Counted from the first letter of the stretch, positions 21,581-31,013 are shown. The stretch is DNA of 32,662 nt from an uncultured Clostridia bacterium (GCA_944387505.1 CALXFG010000024.1:1-32662); one strand, 5' to 3'. Program-made: numbers and translations. The notes: a model not told the origin generated them from the sequence alone.

Positions 21581-21609
21581 AATAGCAAGAAAATATCTTG
21601 CTATTTTTT
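21581..21609 (+). terminator. Terminator of the fructose/PTS operon
   Basis: AATAGCAAGA and TCTTGCTATT form a 10-bp stem around a 5-base loop, running into TTTTTT, directly after the ptsI stop codon. Confidence 0.92.
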
Positions 21610-21694
21610 CTATTGTATTATAAAATTTATGAAAAGGAAATGTCCAAACGGACCTGGTCCTAATTATCCCAAATTGAATATAAAGGAGAGAATC

Positions 21695-24600
21695 ATGGGC
21701 TTAAGAATCATTTATGGAAAAACAGGAACAGGGAAAAGTAGTTTATGTTTTTCAGAGATAGCAAAGTTAATAGAAAAAGAAGAAAATATATATTATATTA
21801 CTCCTGAACAATTTTCATTTACTGCAGAGAAAAATTTAATGGGATTTTTAAATGAGAAAGCAGTTATGAATGCAGAGGTTATTACATTTAGTAGAATGGC
21901 TAATAGAGCTTTAAATGAAATTGGAGGAAGAAATAAAACCAATTTATCAAAATGCGGAAAAGCCATGCTGATTTATTCGATTTTGTCTAAACATCAAAAT
22001 GATTTCAAGTTTTTAGGAAAAAGTGATGAAAACATAGAGATTGGCATTCAAAGTATTACAGAATTAAAAAAACACGGAATTACATTAGATATATTAGATA
22101 ATGAAATTGAAAATCTAGAAGATAAATATTTAAAAACAAAATTAGAAGATATTCGATTCATTTATCAAAACTATGAAGAACAAATTTCAGAAAACTATAT
22201 TGAAGAAACAGATTTGTTAGATTTCTTAGCAAAAAATATAGAAAATTTAAGTTGGATAAAAAATAGTATTATTTATATAGATGAATTTTCAGGTTATACA
22301 GCACAAGAATATGAAGTGATAAAACAATTTATCAAATATGCAAAACAAGTCAATATCACAATATGTATTGATAATTTAGAGATGGAAACCAATCCAGATA
22401 TAGATGTGTTTTATTCTAATAAACAAACATTAAAAAAGTTAATTAGAATCATTGATGAGAACCATTTTAAACTAGAAGAACCTGTTAATTTGGAAAATCA
22501 ATATCGATTAAAAAATGAAGAATTACAAGTTTTAAGTCAGAATTTATTAAGTATAAAATCCACAAAATACGCAAAAAATGTGGAAAACATACATCTATTT
22601 TTAGCAAAAAATAGATATTCAGAAATTGAAAATGTAGCGAAAACCATTTGTAAGTTGGTAAGAGAAAAAAGCTTAAGATACAAAGATATAGCCATCATTA
22701 CAAAAAATATAGATATGTATTCTTCATTAGTGAGAAGTATTTTTGCAAAATATGATATACCAGTGTTTATCGATGAAAAAAGAGACTTAAATCAAAATAT
22801 CATTGTACAATTTGTACTTTCTATATTTGAAATCTTTACAAACAATTATACCAGTGAAGCCATGTTTAATTATATTAAATTAGGTTTTTTAGATATAGAA
22901 GATGATGAAATCTTCAGACTAGAAAATTATTGTACAAAATGGGGGATTAAACGAAATAAATGGAAAGAAGATTTCAAATATGAAATGGATGATGATGCTA
23001 AGAAACAAGAAATCGAAAGATTAAATGAAATTAGAAAACAAATCATAGAACCATTAGTTGCTTTGAAGAAGCGTATAGATAAGGAAAAGACGGCAAATAA
23101 TATAACCAAACAAATCTATACATTTTTGCAAGAACAACAGATAGAAGAAAAAATTTCTCAAAAAGTAAAATGTTTAGAAGAAAATGGCTTCATTGATTTA
23201 GCAAATGAATATGTTGAAAGTTATAACATCATTCTAGAAGTATTAGATGAAATTGTTTTGGTATTTCAAGAAGATAAGATGAGTATGGATGCGTATAGCA
23301 AAATTTTGAAGATCGGACTAAAAAATAGTGAATTGGGTAAAATTCCAGCTACACAAGATCAAGTGACATTAGGAGATGTGGATAGAACAAGAAGCCATAA
23401 AGTAGATATTGTATTTGTGATTGGACTAAATGATGGTGTTTTCCCAAGTGTGAATAAAGATGAAGGATTTTTAAATGATGCAGATAGAGAAAGATTAAAA
23501 AATGATGGTATGGAATTGGCAAATGGTACATTAGAAAATTTATATGAAGAAAACTTTAATATATATAAAGTTTTAACAACTGCCGAACAAGAAATGTATT
23601 TATCCTATGCTTCATCAGATGGAGAAGGAAAAGCTTTAAGACCATCTATCTTAATTCATAAAATTAAGAAAATGTTTCCAAAACTAGAGGAGCAAAGTGA
23701 TGTAGTAGGTAAAAAATATGAAATTGTAGGTCAAAATATTACGTATGAAGAATTACTAGAAAAATTATATCAATTAAAAAATAAAGAAGATATAGAAAAA
23801 TTATGGTATGCAGTATATGATTGGTATAAACAAAATCCAAATTGGAATACTAGATTAGAACAAGATATGGAAGGACTAACCTATACGAATGTACCTAAAA
23901 AATTAAAAAAAGAGAATATGAATAAATTATATGGAAATACTTTACATACAAGTGTATCTAGATTAGAACAATATAGAAGATGTCCATTTTCATATTATTT
24001 ACAATATGGATTAAAAGTAAAACCAAAAGAAGAATTAAAAATTCAAAGTTTTAATACAGGTTCTTTTATGCATGAAACCATTGATGAATTTTTTAAATAT
24101 GTACATGAAAATGGTTTGAATTTAGCAGAATTAGAAGAGGTGGATATTCAAAAAATTGTATCTAAAATCATTGATGAAGATTTAGAATTATCAAAAAATT
24201 ACATCTTTAAGGCAACCGTAAAATATAAAATCTTAGTAAGAAGATTAAAAAAGATTGTCAGTAAAGCATTAAAATATATTATTCAAACATTAATTTATAG
24301 TGATTTTACCATTAAAGGAACAGAAGTAGAATTCGATAAAAAAGGAGAATACAAACCAATTTTATTAGAATTAGAAGATGGAAAAAGGATTGAAATTACT
24401 GGTAAAATTGATAGAATTGATATTGCAAAAGAAGAGGATGGAAATTATTTAAGAATTATTGATTACAAATCTTCAAGTAAAAATATTGATTTAAATGAAG
24501 TGTATGCAGGTTTGCAAATCCAATTATTAACTTATGCAGATGCTGTATGTAAAGAAGAGGATTTGATTCCAGCAGGGATATTCTATTTTTCACTATTAGA

Positions 24601-25054
24601 GCAAATGATAAAAGCAGATAAAAAAATATCAGATGAAGAAATAGAAGAATTAATTAGAAAAAACTTCAAGATGAAAGGATTAATTGTGGCTGATGTAAAA
24701 GTGATTAAGATGAATGATCATTCTTTGACAACAGGAACTTCTAAAATGGTTCCCGCAGCCATTAGTAAATCTGGAGAAGTGATTGAAAAATGGACAAATG
24801 GTGTCAAACAAGAAGAGTTTAGTATTTTACAAAAATATATTTATCAAACAATCAAAGAAATTGGAAAAGAAATTTTTGATGGAAATATTGATTTAAAACC
24901 ATACTATAAAGAGGGAAAAACACCATGTGAATATTGTGAATATAAATCTATATGTACATTTGATCCAAGAAGAAAAGAAAATACGTATCAATATATTAAC
25001 AAATTGTCAAAAGATGATATAATAAGAAAAATGGAAAAAGAAATTAATAAATAA
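21695..25054 (+). CDS. addB: ATP-dependent helicase/nuclease subunit B
   Basis: A 1119-residue subunit of the AddAB recombination nuclease, which resects double-strand breaks for RecA. The N-terminus has the Walker A GKTGTGKS (8-15). The central part is a helicase-like scaffold (GDVDRTRSHKVDIVFVIGLNDG) thought to read Chi. The C-terminal RecB-type nuclease has IIDYKSS (Asp923, Lys925) and an iron-sulfur staple: Cys763 in RRCPFSYYL plus Cys1078, Cys1081 and Cys1087 in CEYCEYKSIC. The ATG at 21695 follows AAAGGAG and begins the fold (MGLRIIYGKTG); an in-frame ATG at 21629 would add 22 unrelated residues. AddA, usually the next gene, is not here: an MFS gene begins 20 bases after the stop. Confidence 0.93.
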   Translation: MGLRIIYGKTGTGKSSLCFSEIAKLIEKEENIYYITPEQFSFTAEKNLMGFLNEKAVMNAEVITFSRMANRALNEIGGRNKTNLSKCGKAMLIYSILSKHQNDFKFLGKSDENIEIGIQSITELKKHGITLDILDNEIENLEDKYLKTKLEDIRFIYQNYEEQISENYIEETDLLDFLAKNIENLSWIKNSIIYIDEFSGYTAQEYEVIKQFIKYAKQVNITICIDNLEMETNPDIDVFYSNKQTLKKLIRIIDENHFKLEEPVNLENQYRLKNEELQVLSQNLLSIKSTKYAKNVENIHLFLAKNRYSEIENVAKTICKLVREKSLRYKDIAIITKNIDMYSSLVRSIFAKYDIPVFIDEKRDLNQNIIVQFVLSIFEIFTNNYTSEAMFNYIKLGFLDIEDDEIFRLENYCTKWGIKRNKWKEDFKYEMDDDAKKQEIERLNEIRKQIIEPLVALKKRIDKEKTANNITKQIYTFLQEQQIEEKISQKVKCLEENGFIDLANEYVESYNIILEVLDEIVLVFQEDKMSMDAYSKILKIGLKNSELGKIPATQDQVTLGDVDRTRSHKVDIVFVIGLNDGVFPSVNKDEGFLNDADRERLKNDGMELANGTLENLYEENFNIYKVLTTAEQEMYLSYASSDGEGKALRPSILIHKIKKMFPKLEEQSDVVGKKYEIVGQNITYEELLEKLYQLKNKEDIEKLWYAVYDWYKQNPNWNTRLEQDMEGLTYTNVPKKLKKENMNKLYGNTLHTSVSRLEQYRRCPFSYYLQYGLKVKPKEELKIQSFNTGSFMHETIDEFFKYVHENGLNLAELEEVDIQKIVSKIIDEDLELSKNYIFKATVKYKILVRRLKKIVSKALKYIIQTLIYSDFTIKGTEVEFDKKGEYKPILLELEDGKRIEITGKIDRIDIAKEEDGNYLRIIDYKSSSKNIDLNEVYAGLQIQLLTYADAVCKEEDLIPAGIFYFSLLEQMIKADKKISDEEIEELIRKNFKMKGLIVADVKVIKMNDHSLTTGTSKMVPAAISKSGEVIEKWTNGVKQEEFSILQKYIYQTIKEIGKEIFDGNIDLKPYYKEGKTPCEYCEYKSICTFDPRRKENTYQYINKLSKDDIIRKMEKEINK

Positions 25055-25074
25055 AAAACAGAAGAGGAATTTTT

Positions 25075-26361
25075 ATGGTAGAAAAAGAAAAAGTACAAAT
25101 GAGAAAACGAAATATGAAATTGTTTCCCATATATAAAACACTTAGCTGGGATTATATATTCTTTTATACAACTAATTTTTTATTTTTAACACAATGTAAA
25201 CAGATTCATCCTGCAGATGTTGTATTGATAGACTCTTTTTATGCTTTATTTGGAATTATTATGCAGGTTCCAGCAACATTTGTCATAGAATATTTGGGAA
25301 GAAAAAGAAGTATGATATTAGCCAATTTTTTGAATTGCATCTATATGTTAGTGGTCATGTTTAGTACGAATTTATTTAACTTGATTACCGCAGAGTTATT
25401 GTCATCACTGGCTTTTGGCATTAAAGAATCAGTGGATCCAGCTTTATTAAATGAATCTATACCACCTTCAAAATATAAAAGTAAAATTTTTGCAAAAATT
25501 AGTCAAAAAGGAATGGCAAACTATTATATCATTAATGCCATAGCAACTGTATTGGCAGGATTCTTCTATGATATCAATTCATATATACCAATTACATTAT
25601 CCTTTATCATAACTATATTGGTAACCATCCTATCTACAGGATTTATTGAGCCACAGGGTAAAAATAGGAAACATAAAGTACAAGAATTTAATCAGCTAAA
25701 AGAATTAAAAGATTCTTTTAAGTTTATTCTAAAATCAGAAAGACTGAAAGCATTAATTCTATTTACAGCTATATCAGGTGGAGTCATAAGTCTTATGGCA
25801 ACATATGAAGTGAGTTTATTAGAAGATTTTGATATGCCAGCAAAATATTTATGTATGATTTTTGCTATATTAGGAATCATTTCTGGGATATTAGCAAAAA
25901 AACAAGAATCTTTTCATGAAAAATATAGGAATAAATCTTTAAGTACTTTATTTGGAATTATTGGTGGAACGATTTTTATAGCAGGAATATGTGGTGTTAT
26001 TGCAAAACAATATAGTGTATTTATTTTATTCATGGTGGTTACATATATGATTCGATATTCTTGTCAAGGAATCTATTATCCACTAACAGAAAGATATTTA
26101 AGAAATTTCTCAAATGAAAAGATTGATACAAAAATATTCACAGCAAAAAATTTCTTGAAAAGTATCTTAAGTGCTGTTATAGGTATCATGGGGTCATTTT
26201 TACTAGATAGAATGAATATCTCTTATTGTATGATTATTATAGGTGTTTCAACTATTATATTGACAATACTTATGAGTCAATATATGAAAACAAGGGTAGG
26301 CTTAAAACCACAAGAATATGCTAAAGAAGAACTTCAATTTGATGAATTAGCAAACAAATGA
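25075..26361 (+). CDS. MFS transporter, tandem copy 1
   Basis: A 428-residue integral membrane protein with about 12 hydrophobic segments and the MFS loop motif between helices 2 and 3 (VIEYLGRKRSM). Substrate unknown. The N-terminus is short and basic (RKRNMKLFPIYKTLSWDY), and the end YMKTRVGLKPQEYAKEE is shared with the next gene. GAGGAA precedes the ATG, 20 bases after addB, so it is probably in the addB transcript. It pairs with a paralogue directly downstream. Confidence 0.82.
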   Translation: MVEKEKVQMRKRNMKLFPIYKTLSWDYIFFYTTNFLFLTQCKQIHPADVVLIDSFYALFGIIMQVPATFVIEYLGRKRSMILANFLNCIYMLVVMFSTNLFNLITAELLSSLAFGIKESVDPALLNESIPPSKYKSKIFAKISQKGMANYYIINAIATVLAGFFYDINSYIPITLSFIITILVTILSTGFIEPQGKNRKHKVQEFNQLKELKDSFKFILKSERLKALILFTAISGGVISLMATYEVSLLEDFDMPAKYLCMIFAILGIISGILAKKQESFHEKYRNKSLSTLFGIIGGTIFIAGICGVIAKQYSVFILFMVVTYMIRYSCQGIYYPLTERYLRNFSNEKIDTKIFTAKNFLKSILSAVIGIMGSFLLDRMNISYCMIIIGVSTIILTILMSQYMKTRVGLKPQEYAKEELQFDELANK

Positions 26362-26377
26362 AAAAAGGAGGAATGGT

Positions 26378-27679
26378 ATGGAAAATAAAGAAAATGTACG
26401 AATGATGCGAAAGACAAATATGAGAATATTTCCAACTTATAAAAGATTAGCCTGGGATTATCTATTTTTCTATACAATTGACTTTCTATTTCTAACACAA
26501 ATAAAAGGTATTAGTGCTTCAGATGTTATGCTAAAAAGTACATTTTATGCATTTTTTAGTATTGCGTTACAAATTCCCGCTAATATCATTGTTGAGTTTT
26601 TAGGAAGAAAAAACAGTGTCATATTAGGAAATATTTTAAGTTGTTTATATATGGTTATTATCATGATGAGTGGAAGTTTATTTGATTTGATTGTAGCAGA
26701 GTTTTTCAGTAGCATGTCTTTTACGATAAAAAATGTAGCAGAACCGAGTTTACTAAATGAATCCATACCACCATCCAGATATAAAAGTCAAATATATTCT
26801 AAAATTAGTGCAAAAGGAGCGTCAGGGTATTATGTATTAAATGCCATCTCAAAAGTAATTGCAGGAGCTTTATTTACGATTAATGGATATCTACCAGTTA
26901 TATTATCTTTAGCAGTATTAATTATTGTTACAATATTATCTATTGGATTTATAGAACCAATCAAAAAAAAGAAAAAGGGTAATGCTGTATTCATGTATAA
27001 AGTAGAAATGCGAAATGTAAAAGATGGATTTACTTTTGTATTAAAATCAGAAAGATTAAAAGCATTAATACTATGTGCTTCATTGATATATGCTTTATTA
27101 TCTATATTGCAAACATATCATGTAAGTTTACAAGAAGATATAGGATTATCCTCTTTTATCATAGGAATTATTGCAGCAATAGGTGGATTGGCAAGTGCTT
27201 ATGCTTCTAAAACACAAGCACAATTTCATAATAAATTTAGGAATCAATCTTTATTTACAATTTGTATGATATTATCTATCAGTACTATTATAGCTGGTAT
27301 ATTTGGTATAGGTGCAGAAACATATATCTTTTTGTTGATATTGGTGATATTATCATTTTTCATCTATAATTTTAGTATGGGAATGTTTTACACCATCATT
27401 GATAAATATCTTAGAAATTTTTCTAATGAAAAAATTGATACCAAAATATTTGCAGCATATAATTTGTTTAGAAGTGTCTTTAGAATGTTATCAGGACTAT
27501 TAGCATCATTTTTACTAGATAAAATGACAACAACATATTGTATGATCATTATAGGTGTTTTATTTACAATTATATATATTTTATTAGGAAAATATATGAA
27601 AACAAGAGTAGGATTGAAGCCAGAAGAATATTCTAATGAAGAAAGAAAATATGATGAGTTAAAGCAAGCGAAAGAGTAA
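26378..27679 (+). CDS. MFS transporter, tandem copy 2
   Basis: A 433-residue paralogue of the preceding transporter, collinear along its whole length. Shared blocks include NESIPPS+YKS, FVLKSERLKALIL (IL in copy 1), YLRNFSNEKIDTKIF and CMIIIGV. The MFS loop motif is VEFLGRKNSV. AAAAGGAGG lies just before the ATG, 16 bases after copy 1. The two copies have diverged well beyond a recent duplication, so both are likely kept for different substrates or as partners. Substrate unknown. Confidence 0.82.
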   Translation: MENKENVRMMRKTNMRIFPTYKRLAWDYLFFYTIDFLFLTQIKGISASDVMLKSTFYAFFSIALQIPANIIVEFLGRKNSVILGNILSCLYMVIIMMSGSLFDLIVAEFFSSMSFTIKNVAEPSLLNESIPPSRYKSQIYSKISAKGASGYYVLNAISKVIAGALFTINGYLPVILSLAVLIIVTILSIGFIEPIKKKKKGNAVFMYKVEMRNVKDGFTFVLKSERLKALILCASLIYALLSILQTYHVSLQEDIGLSSFIIGIIAAIGGLASAYASKTQAQFHNKFRNQSLFTICMILSISTIIAGIFGIGAETYIFLLILVILSFFIYNFSMGMFYTIIDKYLRNFSNEKIDTKIFAAYNLFRSVFRMLSGLLASFLLDKMTTTYCMIIIGVLFTIIYILLGKYMKTRVGLKPEEYSNEERKYDELKQAKE

Positions 27680-27724
27680 ATAAAAAATAAAATGAACTAT
27701 ATATTCATTTTACGAGGTGAGAAT

Positions 27725-28615
27725 ATGAAAGATTTATCCAATAAAAATGTAATTCATGTAAAGAAGAATGGGTTAGAATATTTACAATTTAGAAAATTAT
27801 TAGAATATAAAGAAATCATAAATCATGCATATGCATTAGGATTAGACGTGGGATTTAAAACAACAAAACCAAATCAAAAACCAACATCACCAGAAAGAAT
27901 GGAATTGGCCAAAAAATCATATAAAAAACTATGTCGTTGCATGGGAAGTACTGATGCACATATTGTGCAAGCTAATCAGAACCATACAGACATCATAAAA
28001 ATTGTCCAAAAAAAAATAAACATAGATAAACCAGATTTTAGCTTAACAGAAGAAGGAATAGAAGATGGATTGATGACCAATAAAAGAAAATTAGCATTAG
28101 CAACTACTAATGCAGACTGTATTTTATTATTGTTTTTTGATCCAGTAAAGCGTGTTATTAGCAATACACATTCTGGTTGGAGAGGAACATTACAAAGAAT
28201 TTCTATTAAAACTGTTCAAAAAATGATAAAAGAATTTGGAAGTCATCCTCAGGATATCATATGCTGTATTTGTCCAAGTATTCGAAAATGTCATTTTGAA
28301 GTAGATAAAGATGTGAAAGACATGTTTGAAAAAGAGTTTTATGATTTGGAAAATGTTAAATTTATCGATATAGAAAAAGAAAATCAAGAAAAATCAATTC
28401 AGTTAACAGATTTTATAGAAGAAAAAACAGAAAATACAAAATGGAATATAGATACAGTTTTGATTAATAAAATTCTTCTTCAAAGAGAAGGATTAAATCC
28501 AGAAAATATTATTGATTCAGGGATTTGTAGTGTTTGTCATTCTGACATGATACATTCCTATCGAATTGAAAAGAAAGATTATAATACAGAAACAGCAGTT
28601 ATAGAATTAAAATAA
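27725..28615 (+). CDS. pgeF: Laccase-domain (YlmD/YfiH, PgeF-type) protein
   Basis: A 296-residue member of the multicopper-oxidase-like purine nucleoside phosphorylase/peptidoglycan-editing family. Family motifs: QNHTD, TNADCILLLFFDPV, NTHSGWRGTLQRI, CPSIRKCHFEVDKDV and the C-terminal CSVCHSDMIHSYR. The conserved His and Cys of these blocks form the metal site. The ATG at 27725 is chosen for its SD (GAGGTGAG); an in-frame ATG at 27692 would add 11 residues without one. Relatives act on purine nucleosides or remove wrong residues from wall precursors; which applies here is not known. Confidence 0.85.
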   Translation: MKDLSNKNVIHVKKNGLEYLQFRKLLEYKEIINHAYALGLDVGFKTTKPNQKPTSPERMELAKKSYKKLCRCMGSTDAHIVQANQNHTDIIKIVQKKINIDKPDFSLTEEGIEDGLMTNKRKLALATTNADCILLLFFDPVKRVISNTHSGWRGTLQRISIKTVQKMIKEFGSHPQDIICCICPSIRKCHFEVDKDVKDMFEKEFYDLENVKFIDIEKENQEKSIQLTDFIEEKTENTKWNIDTVLINKILLQREGLNPENIIDSGICSVCHSDMIHSYRIEKKDYNTETAVIELK

Positions 28616-28616
28616 G

Positions 28617-28645
28617 ATTTTCTAATATGCTTTCCAATCACATTC
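28617..28645. repeat. Short fragment matching hairpin element A
   Basis: CTTTCCAATCACATTC (28630-28645) is the exact reverse complement of 6863-6878, the unpaired stretch of element A. The flanking ATTTTCTAA (28617-28625) also matches the reverse complement of TTAGAAAAT there, with one base of spacing difference. The rest of the gap to 28730 shows only an AT-rich leader for the next gene. Confidence 0.5.
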
Positions 28646-28730
28646 GTAATTTGAATACTATGGCTTATACAGAAGGAAAAGAATAAAATTGTATCTATAA
28701 AAAATTAATAATAAAAAAGGATGTAATAAA

Positions 28731-29285
28731 ATGTTTAAAACATGGGAAGAATTAGAAGAAACAATTAAAGATTGTAATAAATGTAAATTATGTAAGACCA
28801 GACAAAACATTGTATTTGGAACTGGAAATAAACAGGCAAAGCTAATGTTTATTGGAGAAGGACCTGGAGCAGATGAAGATAGATTGGGTGAACCTTTTGT
28901 AGGAAGAGCAGGAAAATTAATGAATTTAGCATTTGAAACTTTGGGGATTGAGAGAAAAGAAGTGTATATTGCCAATATTGTAAAATGTAGACCACCAGGT
29001 AATAGAAATCCAGAAGAGGATGAAGCAGTAGCATGTTTAGATTATTTAAGAAATCAAGTAATACTTGTACAACCAGAAATCATTGTTTTATTAGGAAGTG
29101 TTGCTTTAAAAAATATTCTAGGAAAAGAATATGGTATAACAGCTTCTAGAGGAAAATGGGTAGAAAAGAAAGGAATAAAATATATGCCAACTTGGCATCC
29201 AGCAGCATTGCTAAGAGATGAAACGAAAAAAATTGATTTTATAAAAGATTTGCAAAAAGTAGTAGAAGAATTACAGGAAAAATGA
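28731..29285 (+). CDS. Family 4 uracil-DNA glycosylase (iron-sulfur type)
   Basis: A 184-residue base-excision repair enzyme that removes uracil from DNA. The four Cys of the family 4 [4Fe-4S] cluster are present: Cys15 and Cys18 (CNKC), Cys86 (IVKCRPP) and Cys102 (ACLDYL). The catalytic motif is GEGPGADED (42-50) and the second motif is TWHPAALLRD. Length is within the family range. AAAAAGG precedes the ATG. It follows pgeF with a gap of 115 bases and precedes hairpin element C. Confidence 0.93.
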   Translation: MFKTWEELEETIKDCNKCKLCKTRQNIVFGTGNKQAKLMFIGEGPGADEDRLGEPFVGRAGKLMNLAFETLGIERKEVYIANIVKCRPPGNRNPEEDEAVACLDYLRNQVILVQPEIIVLLGSVALKNILGKEYGITASRGKWVEKKGIKYMPTWHPAALLRDETKKIDFIKDLQKVVEELQEK

Positions 29286-29312
29286 AAAGTGATTTTTACT
29301 AATATAATTTGT

Positions 29313-29544
29313 GTTACAATTCAGACCTTTCCAACTAGGAGGAATGATAGGTTGTATTTTTTATAATTCGAATGCGACCAGAATCGTTCTAGAAATTCTT
29401 ATATCTAAGTCGTAAAGGGTCCTGTTTCCGGGTATTGTTACGATTTAGATATTAGAACTTCTTGAACGGGAATTGGAGGGTAGCCGAGAATCATAAAAAA
29501 TACAACCTATCATTCCTCCTAGTTGGAAAGATCTGAATTGTAAC
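29313..29544. repeat. Long two-tier hairpin element C (232 bp) with a possible target duplication
   Basis: Outer arms 29313-29369 and 29488-29544 are 57-bp inverted repeats with two mismatches, beginning GTTACAATTCAGA and containing CCAACTAGGAGGAATGATAG. Unpaired stretches of about 17-20 bases separate them from an inner stem of 29 bp with five mismatches (around TATCTAAGTCGTAA), capped by a loop of about 20 bases. TAATTTG occurs directly outside both ends (29305-29311, then one base; 29545-29551), as a target-site duplication would. It fills the gap between the glycosylase gene and the GltD-like gene. Confidence 0.78.
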
Positions 29545-29573
29545 TAATTTGATATACGATTAAGTCATTTTTA

Positions 29574-29602
29574 TTGACTAAAAGCTGTAAACAAGGTAAA
29601 AT
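29574..29602 (+). promoter_or_regulatory. Possible promoter upstream of the GltD-like gene
   Basis: TTGACT (29574-29579), a 17-base spacer and TAAAAT (29597-29602). A terminator-like hairpin follows within the leader, suggesting attenuation or a short RNA. Nearer the gene, CAATTTTAT and ATAAAATTG form another small hairpin (about 29690-29711). Confidence 0.4.
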
Positions 29603-29614
29603 ATTTTATAGAAT

Positions 29615-29645
29615 AAAAAGAGTTGATATTATCAATTCTTTTTTA
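29615..29645 (+). terminator. Terminator-like hairpin in the leader of the GltD-like gene
   Basis: AAAAAGAGTTGA (29615-29626) pairs with TCAATTCTTTTT (29632-29643), 12 bp with one G-U, followed by further T. It lies just after the candidate start of transcription near 29609. It would need to be bypassed for expression of the downstream gene from that promoter, or it may end transcripts coming from udg. Confidence 0.5.
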
Positions 29646-29752
29646 CTATACAAGAAACAATACTTCGTTCTAATGATTGTTTGCAATTTTATTTACATAA
29701 AATTGTCATCGAATAAATATATAAAATAATAAGAAAAAAGGAGTAAAAAGTG

Positions 29753-31003
29753 ATGAAAGAAATAGAAGAAAAAGTAAATTATTGTTTAAATTGTAAAGTA
29801 AATCCATGTTCATTAAAAGGTTGTCCATTAAATAATCACATACCAGACTTTATACAAGCCTTAAAAAAAGAGGAATATTTCGAAGCTTATAAAATCTTAT
29901 CAGACACAACCGTTTTACCAGGTGTATGTGGTAGAATTTGTCCACATGAAAAACAATGTCAAGGTTCTTGTGTAAGAGGAATAAAAGGAGAACCTGTTTC
30001 TATTGGAGAATTAGAAGCCTATACTTTTGATAAAGCACATGAATTAGGATATCATTTATCAGATTGTTATGAAAAGAAGGAAAAAAAGGATAAAAAAGTA
30101 GCTGTTATTGGTGGAGGACCAGCAGGATTAACTTGTGCAGCTCTTTTAGCAAAAGAAGGTATACAAGTAACAATATATGAAAAATACGACTATTTAGGTG
30201 GTTTATTAATGTTTGGAATACCAGATTTTAGACTACCAAAAGAAATTGTAGAAAATACAGTAAAAGATATTCTAGATTTAGGGATAGAAGTAAAATATCA
30301 TCAAGAGCTTGGAAAAGATTTTACTTTAAAAGATATAGAAAATGAGTATGATGCTATATTTTTAAGTATTGGTGCAAACTGTTCTTCTAAGATGGGAGTT
30401 GAAGGAGAAGAGTTAGAAGGTGTTTATGGTGGAAATGAATTACTAGAATATAATTTGCATCCTGATTATCAAGGAAAAAAGGTTATTGTGACAGGTGGAG
30501 GAAATGTAGCAATGGACTGTGCAAGAACCATTAAACGATTAGGGGCAAAAGAAGTAATTGTAGTTTATAGAAGAGCAGAAGAACAAATGCCAGCAGAAAA
30601 AAAGGAAATACAAGATGCAAAAAATGAAGGGGTACAGTTTGCTTTTCAAAACAATATTGTAAAAATAATGGGAAATGAAAAAGTAGAAAAAGTTGAACTC
30701 ATCAAAACAAAATTGGTTCAAAAAGAAGGTGAAAGCAGATTATCTCCTGTCAATATTGAAAATAGTAATTATCAAGTGGATGTAGATTATATTATTATGG
30801 CATTAGGTTCAAAACCACAAGACTATGTAAAAGATTTAGGTTTAGAGTTGAATAAATGGGGAAATATACAAGTAGATGAAGAATATAAAACATCTAACCC
30901 TAAAGTGTATGCAGGAGGAGATTTGGCAGGAATGAAAGGAACAGTTGCATGGGCGGCAAAGTCGGGAAGAGAAGCTGCAAAAAAAATCATGAAAAACATA
31001 TAG
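29753..31003 (+). CDS. GltD/NfnB-like NAD(P)-dependent flavoprotein oxidoreductase
   Basis: A 416-residue enzyme of the glutamate synthase small-subunit family. The N-terminal Cys-rich domain (Cys11, Cys14, Cys19, Cys24, then VCGRICPHEKQCQGSCVRG) binds two [4Fe-4S] clusters. The FAD motif is VIGGGPAGLTCA and the NAD(P) motif is VTGGGNVAMDCART; YAGGDLAGMKGTVAWAAKSGREAA is the second FAD contact. No large glutamate synthase subunit gene is adjacent, so it may act with a distant GltB, as a ferredoxin:NADP oxidoreductase-type subunit, or alone. The ATG at 29753 follows AAAGGAG by nine bases; a GTG directly before it is less likely. It converges on the HExxH gene through a shared terminator. Confidence 0.88.
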   Translation: MKEIEEKVNYCLNCKVNPCSLKGCPLNNHIPDFIQALKKEEYFEAYKILSDTTVLPGVCGRICPHEKQCQGSCVRGIKGEPVSIGELEAYTFDKAHELGYHLSDCYEKKEKKDKKVAVIGGGPAGLTCAALLAKEGIQVTIYEKYDYLGGLLMFGIPDFRLPKEIVENTVKDILDLGIEVKYHQELGKDFTLKDIENEYDAIFLSIGANCSSKMGVEGEELEGVYGGNELLEYNLHPDYQGKKVIVTGGGNVAMDCARTIKRLGAKEVIVVYRRAEEQMPAEKKEIQDAKNEGVQFAFQNNIVKIMGNEKVEKVELIKTKLVQKEGESRLSPVNIENSNYQVDVDYIIMALGSKPQDYVKDLGLELNKWGNIQVDEEYKTSNPKVYAGGDLAGMKGTVAWAAKSGREAAKKIMKNI

Positions 31004-31013
31004 TGGTTTAAGT

